Shown: positions 1 through 9,849 of the stretch, in pieces
Layout: every line of letters starts with the position of its first letter
How positions within the stretch are numbered: position 1 is the first letter of the stretch
NCBI GenBank assembly: GCA_033439765.1
Contig: JAULSN010000006.1
Span: 930,001 to 994,000 of the forward strand
DNA: 64,000 nucleotides
Direction of reading: 5' to 3'
Origin: Lasiosphaeria ovina
Lineage: Eukaryota > Ascomycota > Sordariomycetes > Sordariales > Lasiosphaeriaceae
The notes under the pieces: model-generated
What the model saw: the letters and a program-made list of their open reading frames with translations, nothing else
Told to the model about the DNA's origin: nothing
The model's database searches: none
Position numbers and translations under genes: made by a program

Positions 1-637
1 TAGGAAGATATGAAAAATGAACCATCAGATAAAGGCCGAGATCATCCAAAGGAAACGGTCCATCATGTCATCCAGGGCCGCTAATCGCATGCGGCGTTGT
101 TGCCTACAATTACAGGAGATATACACAGACAGCATCATCGCCCGCCTGAGGCCAATACATGGTGGGACATATGGCGGTCTACCCTCCACTTTTGATATGC
201 AAGGCAGTTAACTAGTGTCATTTTCAAGGCTGAACGGCCGACAGCCCAGCTGATGGGGGACGGCACCAGTCAGTCGTTGGACAGCCATTTCGAGTCCTGT
301 CTAACCTCTAGATCGTACCTTCCTCGATAATGTGGCATGGATTTCATGATGTCAGGGATAATCACGCCATATTACGGATACCTTGGTTAGTGGTCCCAGG
401 TGCTGATAGCATGGCACATTACCAAGGAGTAGTACCTAATTAAAGAGAACCTTGCGACATGGAAAGGTCAGGCAGTCGTTTTCTGTGTACCTAGTTAACA
501 TTCCCATGCACCATTTTAGAACCCGCCATCTTAAACACCATGGGAACTATGCATGCACTTTTTAACCTCCAAATTCTAAGCGGTGCAACCGGTCCTGCCA
601 ACACAAAAAGACCCCCCAAAAAACCCCCCCTTGAAAA
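1..637. other. intergenic, downstream of SLH1
   Basis: No convincing gene. This is the region beyond the 3' end of the helicase gene. The C-rich stretch at about 610-720 already belongs to, or borders, the glycine-rich tail of that gene. Short open frames here have no recognisable protein features. Confidence 0.5.
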
Positions 638-3600
638 TCATACCCCCTTTACAGCAACTGCAGATCCGCCCTCACCGCCAACACCGCCAACACCGCCAAC
701 ACCGCCACCCCCTCCCGAGCTCGGATTCTTCTTTGCATCATCGCCGCCCACCTCAGGCGGGCCCGGAATGTCGACGCCGAGCAGGCGATACTCGAAGCCC
801 ACGTAGGCATCGCTGATGACTAACACGTCTAGCTTGCGAGGGCGCTGCCCCTCGGGCAGCTTGATGACGGCGCGGGCGGACGGGCGGGCGCCTATCTCGA
901 CGCCCTTGGCCCCTTGCCCTTGCCCTTGCCCCTGGGCGGCGCTGCTCCAGCCGACGCGCTTGATGGCGACCACGTCGTCGGCTGCCGTGTCGGCCACCAC
1001 GACGAACCAGCCCTCAGTCTGCGGCTTGGGGAAAAGCGGCGCGTAGACGCGCGCTTCCCGCTCCGTGATGGGGTTGAGACGTCTCAGCAGCACCGTCAGC
1101 GACGTGGTTGTGATGTTGGCCGTCGAGACCTGCAGGTTGGGAATCGCCGCGGCCGCTTTGAGGAAGCGCGCCACCTGCCCAGGCGACGAGAGCAAGAGAT
1201 CGTCGCGCGCCAGCTTCTGGAGCTGTGCAGGCCTGAGCTTGCTCAGCTCCTGTAATGTCACATGCTTCTTCTTTGCGCCCGGCCCGTCCTGGTCGACCGA
1301 GACGCCCGGGAGGATGGAGAGGGGTGGCTCCGTGGGCCAGCGTGCGCTCTTGATGCTCTGGAGCAGCTTGATGAACTCGAGCGTGCTCGACAGGTGGCCC
1401 ATCTCTGTCAGCACGTCAATCGAGGCCTGGATGATACGGATGGCCTGGTCCAGAACACTGGTCTGGTCTCCCACGTAGTCGGTGATGGGGAGGTCGATGC
1501 GCGACATGTGCGCCTGCAGGAGCAAAAACGCCTTGACATGCGGATCCCACATCGGGAGCCCAAACGAGCTGCCTGGAAACGCCAGGTTCCGCGACAGCTC
1601 CGCGTTGATCAGGTCCTCGTTGTGGCGCACCGGAAGCTCGTCGTACTCGGTGGCTCTGCACATCCACGACAGAACGTCAGGGAAGGACGCTTGCGCTTTG
1701 GCGTGCTTGACCAGTTGGCGGATCGTCTTGTGCGAGAGGTAGTAGTAACTCATGATCTTGCCCATCGGCGTCGGGTCCACGTCGCCGTTGGGAAACACCT
1801 CGACGCACTTGGACTCTGCCAGCTCGCCCAGAGACGTCTCCACCATCTCTATCATGTAATCGTTGGCAAGTTGCTGGGCGGCTGTGCCGCTGTGTTCTTC
1901 AGCAGAGATCTCAAGGCCGTAATACGACGGGTTCTTGTGTAGACGTCGGAAGAAGAAAGTCCAGGTAAGGTAGTCGAGTGCATCCTGCTTTGTCAAGACG
2001 GTCTCGGCACATATCTCGGCGCCCAGATGGTTATCGAGGACGGTGTGGAGCGACGACTCGACGGGGAAGCCCGTGTGTAGGAAATGCTTGTAAAAGTCCT
2101 TCTTAGAGTCTTGTGTGAGAATGCGGGCAACGCCGGAGTTGTCAAACTGCGGCCGCCCGGCTCTTCCCAACATCTGCAGCACGTCTGTCAGGTCCATGTC
2201 CTTGTACGCCTCGATCTTTGCGTCGTAGTACTGCGTGCCCTTGACCACGACCAGGTGTGCCGGCAGGTTGACGCCCCAGGCGAGCGTGCTCGTAGCGACG
2301 AGGATCTGAATTTTGTTGTTCAGGAATAGCTCCTCCGCCAGCTGCCGGTCCGACTCGACCAGACCAGCGTGGTGGAGTCCAATTCCGAAGCTGATGGCTT
2401 CTTTCAGCGCCTCGTCCTTGACCCGCGAGAGATTGAGCTGCAGGTCATCCTCGTCCATGCTGAGGAAGCGCCTTGGGTTTTCCTCCATACCGCAGAGGTT
2501 GATGAGGTCCTTGGCCGTGAGACGCGTCTGCCGACGGGACGGCACGAAGACAATGACGGGCTTCTCGGGACTGTGGTTAAGGATGGCCAAGAAGGTGGGC
2601 CGGTTCATGGATTGCATCAACGGACAAAAGCCCCTAACTTCTGGGAAGCCATCAATGTAGAGCTCCAGCGGCACGGGCCGCACCGAGTGGCGGAAGTTGA
2701 ACATGCCTTCCCTGACACCGAGCCAGTTTCCGAGGTCGCTCGCGTTGGCGCAAGCCGTCGACATGCCCAGGAGGCGGACCGCGTTGTCGGTCGACGACGC
2801 GATGTAGTTCATGCGCGACACGATAATCTCGAGAATGGGACCTCGGTCGCCGGCAAGAAGATGGATCTCGTCGATGATGACGAGACTGACCTTCCGGACA
2901 TAGCTTCTCGTCTGCCAGCTACGCGATATACCGTCCCACTTCTCGGGAGTAGTGACAATGATGTCGGCGTCCTGGATGGTGCGTGTGTCGGGCGTGTTGT
3001 CACCCGTCAACTCGACGAGCCGCAAGCCCAGCGGCCTGGCTAGACGCGCTCCCCAGTCCTTGACACGCTCGCGGACCAGCGCCTTCATCGGGGCAATGTA
3101 CACCACCTTGGATCCGGGGCGCTCGCGAAAGGCCCACCACATGGCCAGTTCGGCGGCGACAGTCTTGCCACTCCCGGTCGGAGAGCCCAGAAGGACGTTG
3201 GCCGGTGTGTGGTAGAGCGTGTGGAAGACCTGGGTCTGCATGGGGTTGAAAAACTGGAAGCGCTGTGCGTAGATGTCTTCGAGAGCGGAATTCTTGAGCG
3301 CCGATATAGGCAGCGGCTGCAGATTCAGGAGATCCGTGTAGACGCTCTCCGTGTCTGGCCGGATGAGGTGCTGGAAGGACACGGCGGTGACGGTCTCGGC
3401 GCCCAGCCAGCGGTCCGAGACGGCTCTCACGTAGATCTGGTCCGGAAGCGGGTCGGATAGCGGGATGGTGAAGTTGAGTTCGTGGTCGTCGTGAAGCTTT
3501 CTCCTGCTGAGGAGGAAGAACTCGTGGTGGTAGATCTCGGATGTCGCCGAGTTCTCGACCCAGATGTAGTACGACTCGGAATTCCCGTGCATCTGGTCGT

Positions 3601-6600
3601 TCCAGCCGAAGTCGGGCGTGATGAAGAGCTTGATCCTCAGGACGTCGCGATTCAGAGGCGCGATCTCGGCTTCGATGCTGAGAGTTGGGAAGTTTCGGAG
3701 CAGCCGGGAGATCTTTGTGCCCATGCGGTGGTTGTTGACCAAGGCGCCGATCTCTGCGGGCTCCATGTCCCTCATCGACTCGACCGTCAGCGATTCCTTG
3801 GCATCGAGGTTGTTGAGCACGGGCTTTGGCAGGTCGAACTGGTGGAAGGGGTGCTGGAATGCCCAGATACGCCTCTCGATCGACTTGGCCATGGTTAGCA
3901 AGACGAGGCACTGGAAACCCCAGCGCCGTGTGAGGGAGATCATGAACAGGGCTCTGCAGATGCGCCCGGCCTGCTGGGCAACGTAGTTCAAGTCGTTCCC
4001 GAGCGCAAAGTCCTCGGGCTGGGCCCTCGAGATGTAGGCCTGAAGAAGGATGTTGGTCTTGGTCTGCGGGGTGTCGATTCCGCCACTGATCTCGTAGGGG
4101 ACAAAGTTCTCGTTCTTCTTCATGGCCAGCAGCTCGTTGGTCTCGCTGTTCCTCGACTGGATGTTGTCGAACTCGCCGCTCATGGCTATCATCTTCAGAA
4201 TATCCTTCTCGGTAGACAGGGGAGACATCATGGTGTTGAAGATCTGGATACTCGTGTGCTGGATGTAGTACTGGCTGGCGATGCGGCCTATATCTTTGCT
4301 CCGCAGCTCCTCGGTGTTGGCGTTGAAGATGATCATCTGGCTCTCCACCAGCTTCTTGGCCGCGTCGATGGCCAGCTTGCGCCGTCTCATGACCAGCGCG
4401 CGGTCGCTTCCAATCTCGGTCCAGTCAATGCCATAGGCCATGGGATTCTTCTTCATGCGCACGAAGAGATACGAGTAGCTGATCCACTTGACGGCCTCGG
4501 ATATCGAGGTGACGGTGCCCAGAGCAATCTCGGCGTTGAGGTTGTCGACGAGCTTAGCGGAGAACCTGGATTCGATGGGAAGCTGGTCCGTCACGGCAGT
4601 GAGGTAGTGGGCCAGCTTGTCTTGGGTGGTGCAGATCATGCCGATCCCAACGTCTTCAAACTGGGGACGACCAGCACGTCCAAAGATCTGCAGCACGTCG
4701 AGGATTCCCAGGTCGACAAACTTGCCTTCCTGGGCGCTGTAGACCTGCGTGCCCTTGATCACCACGGCGGCTGCGGGCAAGTTGACGCCCCAAGCGAGAG
4801 TGGCCGTACAGCACAGCACCTTGAGCACGCCCTCTCCAAACAGGCGCTCCATCAGGTTCCGGTCTGAGCGCGCCATGCCGGCATGGTGTATGCCCATGCC
4901 CTTGGGGACGAGGTCGCGGATCTCGCGCGCCTTGGTGGACTTGACGTCCCTCATGGCGGCCTCGTACTTTTCGTGGCCGCTCGGGTCAAAAAGGCCGGCG
5001 CAGGCCTGGTCGACGGCCTTTTCGTAAAGCATCTTTGCAGTGGCCTGCGTGTCTCTCCGCGAGTGCACAAAGACCATGACCTGGTGGTCAAGCTCGAGCA
5101 TCTCGCGGACCTTTTCAAAGGCCACTTCGTCTATGTTGTCCCTGGACTGCCTGGAGTTCGGCTTGCCCTTCACTCCGATAAAGTGCTGCTCAAGCGGCAC
5201 GGGCCGGAAGGAGGCATCGAAGTAGAAGAGGCCGGCCCTTCTGTTGACGCCCAGGAAGTCGGCCACGTCGATGTAATTGGGCAGAGTGGCGCTGAGGCCG
5301 ACGATGCGGATCAGCGACTGGGTGCTCTCGACCTGTCTCTGGGTCCTCGCCACCAGAGACTCGAGGACGGCGCCTCTTTCGTCGTGGAGCATGTGCACCT
5401 CGTCGATGATGAGCAGCCTGACCTTCTGTACGAGCTCCGTGTCGCCGGTGCCCTTTCGCGTCACGACGTCCCACTTCTCGGGCGTGGTCACAATGATCTG
5501 GGTCTGGACAATCTCGGACTTGGTCAGATGCATGTCGCCGGTGAACTCGCGACAGCGAACGCCCAGCCAGGCGAGCCGCTTGCCAATCTTTTCCGTGATC
5601 TCGGCGGCAAGGGCTTTCATGGGGGCGACGTAAACGATCTTGAACTCGTCGGATCTCACGGCGAAGTCGGTGGCCCGGTGGTCCTCAAACGGATTGGGGG
5701 TCAGGTACTGGCCGACGGTGTGCAGGATGGCGAGCATGGCCGCGTCGGTCTTGCCGGCACCGGTGGGGGCGCAGATGAGCATGTTCTCGCTGGTCTTGTA
5801 GGCTACGGGGTACACGAGACTCTGCATGCGGTTCAGGGCCTTGTAGCCCCTGAAGGTGTTCCTGCACAGGCCGTCCATGTCGGCGATGGGCACGAGCTTC
5901 CGACCGGCTCCCAGAGTACCGACGCGGCCGGCGGGCACAGAGTACTCTTCGTACTTCTCAAACTCTTGCCTCTTGCTACCGATAGGGAGGGAATACCCCT
6001 TCCCGGCGTGGCTCAGGGTGTTGCCGGCAGCAAAGGTGCGGTAGACATGGGGATAGTCTTCCTCCTTGGCACTGGCGGCGGCCAGGGGAGCAGACTTGTG
6101 CTCGGCATCTCTCCGGCGCAGGGCGTCTTCTCTCTGGGCCCTCGTCAGAAGGCGGAGACCTGAGCCAGTGCCGCCGGCGTGGTCGGTTTGGAGGGAAGAA
6201 GCTTGGGCAGCCGTCACGGCGGCGACGATTTCGGTCCTGTGGGAGAGCAGGTCGATGACGAAGTCCAGATCGTCAAAGCCGACCAGGTCGGTAAGGGACG
6301 ACTGGATGTCGTCTTCGGGCCGGCTGGCACTCAAGACCTCGAGGACCTGAGCCTGGAGAGTGTCAGGGTCAAGGCCGGAGCGGCGAGCAGAGACGTCGGC
6401 GCAGCGAGTGGCCAGCCAGCGAAGGCCGTGGGCATTGCTGTCGTCGAGGGGGGGGGTATTGCCTAAGCCACGAGTAAAATCTTGGGCGTCAAAGGCAATC
6501 TCGTCGAGATCGTCGTCCGAGATGAAGTGCCAGACGTCGCGAGGGCTGCTTCTGGGTTCGTAGGCGTGATCAATGTCATCGTCGTCCCAGTCAGCCTCGT

Positions 6601-6727
6601 CGTCGTCATCGTCGCCGCCATTGCTCTGGATTTGGACGTTTGGCTTTTGAAGGGCAGCGACAGCCGCCTTCATTGCCTCGACCTGGGCACGCCATTCGGC
6701 CGGGCTTGCCGGCGAGATTTGGGCCAT
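638..6727 (-). CDS. SLH1: Slh1/ASCC3-type tandem Ski2-like RNA helicase
   Basis: One uninterrupted 2029-codon frame with two Ski2-type helicase cassettes, each followed by a Sec63-like region. Cassette 1 has Walker A GAGKT near residues 323-327, DEVH near 440 and motif III SAT. Cassette 2 has GSGKT near 1180-1187, DEIH near 1284 and an altered motif III (STA). The N-terminus is acidic and the C-terminus is a Gly/Val-rich tail encoded by a 9-nt repeat. In yeast, Slh1/Rqt2 is the ATPase of the RQT complex, which splits collided ribosomes; the animal counterpart is ASCC3. The length fits Slh1 (about 1970 aa in yeast). Brr2, the other tandem helicase, has a different N-terminus, so I prefer Slh1. 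The ATG at 6727 is the first in frame and is followed directly by family-like sequence. Large open frames on the opposite strand are codon-bias shadows. Confidence 0.93.
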   Translation of the reverse strand: MAQISPASPAEWRAQVEAMKAAVAALQKPNVQIQSNGGDDDDDEADWDDDDIDHAYEPRSSPRDVWHFISDDDLDEIAFDAQDFTRGLGNTPPLDDSNAHGLRWLATRCADVSARRSGLDPDTLQAQVLEVLSASRPEDDIQSSLTDLVGFDDLDFVIDLLSHRTEIVAAVTAAQASSLQTDHAGGTGSGLRLLTRAQREDALRRRDAEHKSAPLAAASAKEEDYPHVYRTFAAGNTLSHAGKGYSLPIGSKRQEFEKYEEYSVPAGRVGTLGAGRKLVPIADMDGLCRNTFRGYKALNRMQSLVYPVAYKTSENMLICAPTGAGKTDAAMLAILHTVGQYLTPNPFEDHRATDFAVRSDEFKIVYVAPMKALAAEITEKIGKRLAWLGVRCREFTGDMHLTKSEIVQTQIIVTTPEKWDVVTRKGTGDTELVQKVRLLIIDEVHMLHDERGAVLESLVARTQRQVESTQSLIRIVGLSATLPNYIDVADFLGVNRRAGLFYFDASFRPVPLEQHFIGVKGKPNSRQSRDNIDEVAFEKVREMLELDHQVMVFVHSRRDTQATAKMLYEKAVDQACAGLFDPSGHEKYEAAMRDVKSTKAREIRDLVPKGMGIHHAGMARSDRNLMERLFGEGVLKVLCCTATLAWGVNLPAAAVVIKGTQVYSAQEGKFVDLGILDVLQIFGRAGRPQFEDVGIGMICTTQDKLAHYLTAVTDQLPIESRFSAKLVDNLNAEIALGTVTSISEAVKWISYSYLFVRMKKNPMAYGIDWTEIGSDRALVMRRRKLAIDAAKKLVESQMIIFNANTEELRSKDIGRIASQYYIQHTSIQIFNTMMSPLSTEKDILKMIAMSGEFDNIQSRNSETNELLAMKKNENFVPYEISGGIDTPQTKTNILLQAYISRAQPEDFALGNDLNYVAQQAGRICRALFMISLTRRWGFQCLVLLTMAKSIERRIWAFQHPFHQFDLPKPVLNNLDAKESLTVESMRDMEPAEIGALVNNHRMGTKISRLLRNFPTLSIEAEIAPLNRDVLRIKLFITPDFGWNDQMHGNSESYYIWVENSATSEIYHHEFFLLSRRKLHDDHELNFTIPLSDPLPDQIYVRAVSDRWLGAETVTAVSFQHLIRPDTESVYTDLLNLQPLPISALKNSALEDIYAQRFQFFNPMQTQVFHTLYHTPANVLLGSPTGSGKTVAAELAMWWAFRERPGSKVVYIAPMKALVRERVKDWGARLARPLGLRLVELTGDNTPDTRTIQDADIIVTTPEKWDGISRSWQTRSYVRKVSLVIIDEIHLLAGDRGPILEIIVSRMNYIASSTDNAVRLLGMSTACANASDLGNWLGVREGMFNFRHSVRPVPLELYIDGFPEVRGFCPLMQSMNRPTFLAILNHSPEKPVIVFVPSRRQTRLTAKDLINLCGMEENPRRFLSMDEDDLQLNLSRVKDEALKEAISFGIGLHHAGLVESDRQLAEELFLNNKIQILVATSTLAWGVNLPAHLVVVKGTQYYDAKIEAYKDMDLTDVLQMLGRAGRPQFDNSGVARILTQDSKKDFYKHFLHTGFPVESSLHTVLDNHLGAEICAETVLTKQDALDYLTWTFFFRRLHKNPSYYGLEISAEEHSGTAAQQLANDYMIEMVETSLGELAESKCVEVFPNGDVDPTPMGKIMSYYYLSHKTIRQLVKHAKAQASFPDVLSWMCRATEYDELPVRHNEDLINAELSRNLAFPGSSFGLPMWDPHVKAFLLLQAHMSRIDLPITDYVGDQTSVLDQAIRIIQASIDVLTEMGHLSSTLEFIKLLQSIKSARWPTEPPLSILPGVSVDQDGPGAKKKHVTLQELSKLRPAQLQKLARDDLLLSSPGQVARFLKAAAAIPNLQVSTANITTTSLTVLLRRLNPITEREARVYAPLFPKPQTEGWFVVVADTAADDVVAIKRVGWSSAAQGQGQGQGAKGVEIGARPSARAVIKLPEGQRPRKLDVLVISDAYVGFEYRLLGVDIPGPPEVGGDDAKKNPSSGGGGGVGGVGGVGGEGGSAVAVKGV

Positions 6728-7308
6728 CTCTGATTAAGTACCTAGGTAGGTAGGTAGGTGATTGTCGACGATTGACACAGCTCGAGTTGGCGTGAGGATG
6801 TTTGTTGGCTTGTGTCGCTCCGATTTGCGGCCAACTACCTACAATACCCAAATCGGGCAGTTACTGTATGTAGAAACCTTGAATGTATCATTCAAGGGTT
6901 GCAACGTTGGGTTGGGTGTTCCGCAGACCGAGAGAAGGCGTGGGATGGGTATGTTGTGTAGGTAAGTACACGACACCGACGTCTGTCTCCTCGGCTGGCG
7001 ATGGCATGTATCGTAGGTTCCGTATCCGTTACGGACCTTGACTCACACGGTCAGTTATGAGTGCAAGGCCGAGATGAGCTGAGGGGTCCTGCCGTGAGGT
7101 TAAAACATCGGTTAGTGCAGGATGTAACTTACCGTAATAGCTGTGGGTATTACATGCACTGCATGTACTGTAATCCCTTAGCACAATTCTAGGCAAGGTA
7201 CGGAATAAGCTTCCCGTATCCACTCACTCTCACACTCACACTCACTCACTCAACTCCATAGTCCTCATCGTATCGCGTGCAAGTCGACATCATCGGCCGG
7301 CCGCCGTG
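6728..7308. promoter_or_regulatory. divergent intergenic promoter region
   Basis: 581 bases between two genes transcribed away from each other, so it must hold both promoters. It contains a short TAGG-type run next to the SLH1 start (about 6737-6760) and a CACT/ACTC pyrimidine-rich stretch just before the downstream gene (about 7225-7255). No specific factor site can be named. Confidence 0.45.
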
Positions 7309-8896
7309 ATGCATGCACGGCGCCCACAGCTTCTAGAGCCGCTGGCTCGGGAGTGGCGAGCCCGAGCCCAATTGAAAACAAAAGCGAAAGTACAGCAGCA
7401 GCGCCTTTGGAATCACGACTACGCAGCCAATTCGTCCCCAACCTCGCCAACCTCAACCTCAACCTCAAACTCAACCTCAACTCCAAACTCAGAATCCGCA
7501 TCCCCACCGGTTTTTGCGAATGCCGAACCCCCAACACCACCATCACCATCACCATCACCCTCTCCTGCCCCTTCTAGTAAATCTGCCCCGCCTTTTGCCC
7601 TTCCCGCTTTGGAGTTCCCTCGGGATCCATCTTCTATCCTCAAACGGCCAAACCCGTCGTCTATCCTCAGACGGCCAATAGTGGACATTTCACGTCGACC
7701 ACCGCCGCCGCCAACACCGCCACCACCGCCACCTGAATTAATAATAAAAAAAGTGGCCTGGGGGGGCCCTCCGTCGGACCGCCGTCTCTCTCCTTACGAC
7801 GGCGAGAAGCGTCTCTCTCCTTATGACGACGACGTGCTAAGGCAGTGGCTCGAGGCAAACGTCCTTCCGAAACCCAACCCTCCCAACCCCTCAGATGACT
7901 TGCAAGCCCAAGTCCAAGTCCTATATGGCGGCCGATCCGTCCTGGCCCTCAGCTCTGCCTCTCGCTCCCTGGTCGAGTCGGATTTCTACCGCCTAGACGC
8001 CCAGGGACGGCATGTTGACGGCTGGGCCTTGAGCATCTACAAAGGTGCGACTATCGTACTTTTGCCTATCCCCTTGGCCTCTCAGAGAATTAACCCCCAT
8101 CATAGTTGTTCAAACTCGGTCACCCCGTACACAGGAACCCATGGGTGAGTATTACGTCTTCTTCCACAACAGCTCTGCGGCTCTCGACTACCGCAAAGAT
8201 GTGCTGCAGCGCCACAACATGGCTGCGGGAGAACAGCGTACAGAACATGGACTGCCAAAAGTCGCGCAATACACCCTACTGCCGCATTCCGCCCCCCCTA
8301 AACTCGAGCTCTACGCGTCCCAGGTCCTCCAGAAGATGCTCCTCTCCAAAGCCAACAAGGACAAGGGCGAGATGGCGCTCGCTGACAAGCACGCCCTTCT
8401 CCTGGAGCACCTCCGCATGAGGAGCAAGCACGGCGACCAGAAGCGGGTCCTCGTGCACGTTGAAAGCGGCAGCCTGACCACCCAAGTGCTGCGCGCGGCC
8501 ATCGACGCCGACGGCGAGGCGCGCAATCTTGCCTGGGAGTTGATGCCGCCCGAGGGCGAGACAGACGTGGCGTCGATCCAGCCCCTCCAGCACACGCGGC
8601 ACGAGGCCAAGTTCAGCGTGCAGAACGAGTACACTGCCGAAGTCGAGGCCGCTGCCGCCGCAAGGGCCGCAAGGGCGGCGGCAGTAGTGGGCCAGGAAGC
8701 AGATGTCGTCGTTACCCAAAGACAATTGCAGCAGGCCGACGACGGCACCATAGTCGGGAACGCCTACACGCGCTTCTTGCTGTCGTTCAAGTCCTTGAGC
8801 GAGTCGAGACGCTTCGCCAGGGACTGGCACAAGCGCGAGATTCTCGACCGGAGGACCGAGAGAATGGTGACCATGAACGTCACGGCACTATGGTAG
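7309..8896 (+). CDS. uncharacterised fungal protein, two exons
   Basis: Exons 7309-8044 and 8106-8896 (intron 8045-8105, GTGCGA donor, CATAG acceptor) join in frame to give about 508 aa. I do not recognise the family. The N-terminus is Arg-rich and could be a mitochondrial presequence, but this is only inference. Residues about 40-150 are Ser/Thr/Pro-rich low complexity. The centre (around the splice junction) has an alternating hydrophobic pattern with a YYVFF run, reminiscent of an RRM-like fold. The C-terminal half is mostly helical and charged and ends in ALW. The acceptor at 8134 would hit a stop at once, which supports 8105. An ATG at 7309 is used; the GTG just before it is not needed. 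Confidence 0.62.
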
Positions 8897-9504
8897 CGGG
8901 ATGGGTGTGCAAATGTAGACCGTGTAAGATACATTATACCAAAGTCGGCAGCTGCGAGGGTCGAATTGAGTGCGCGCAATACGCTCGCTGTGTCTTGCCA
9001 GTTACAGGCAAGGGGAGGCAAGTACTCCTTGCGGGAGCGAGCTGTGATGCCTCCCTGGTCCTTTACTGTGGGATGAAGTATATACCCGAAGGAAGAAAGA
9101 AAATCGAGATCTGTGTTAAATAGATTCAAGATTTGAATACAAAATAGAATCGAGCAAACCTCAACCCTTTCTCACCATTCCCACATCACAAGCTAAAAAC
9201 ACACGCTTCATTTCTCATAACACAACACAACACAACACGCAGTGTTAGACAAAAACGCGAATATCTCTCTGCTCTCAATATAGGTAGGTAAAAGGTATTT
9301 ATTCAATCAAGAGTCACAAAAAAAAAACCCCTAGCCTAGAACCTGAATGGTATCCCTCAAAATCCCAAAATCTCATAACAAAAATAAAAAGCACAAGAGG
9401 TATCTTTGACGTCACAGAACTAAAACCAAAACCCCAAACCAGGACCAAAACCAAAACCAGAACCAGACCGAAGCTGACAAAGAAAATTTATATATATCAC
9501 AATA

Positions 9505-9541
<37 letters not shown>

Positions 9542-9849
9542 CAGACTTTTTATACCGTCAAGGCTTTGCCGCGTCTTTAATATCATGGGTTCCCGCCAGA
9601 ATACCGAAAAGAGAAGAAGAATAGAAGAGAAGAAGAAGAGAAGAAACGAAGAAGAGAAGAAACGAAGGAGGCACTAGAAAGAAGGGTAAAGAAAAAGAAG
9701 TTGGCGAACCATCAAAAGGGTGGTTAAATGTGGGCTCTTGTAGTGAATTCAAAACGCGCCTGCTGTAAAAGGGAATAAAAAACATAAAAAAGTAAAAGGG
9801 GTTCTAAGAAGTTTTAAGTGAATTGATTGAAATTGCGGGCGTGTTGTCT
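8897..9849. other. convergent 3' intergenic region with simple repeats
   Basis: Lies between the 3' ends of two convergent genes, so it probably holds both 3' UTRs. It contains a (CA)16 tract at 9508-9539 and an AAG/GAA purine-only stretch at about 9605-9690. No coding evidence. Confidence 0.55.
9508..9539. repeat. (CA)n microsatellite
   Basis: About 16 uninterrupted CA units in the convergent intergenic region. Confidence 0.95.

Noticed and set aside
3000..3911. 303-codon minus-strand frame
   Set aside because: Overlaps SLH1 in another frame of the same strand; Arg/Pro/Gly-rich translation typical of an out-of-frame shadow.
4883..6163. 426-codon plus-strand open frame
   Set aside because: It is antisense to the SLH1 coding region and follows from its GC-rich codon use; no domain is visible.
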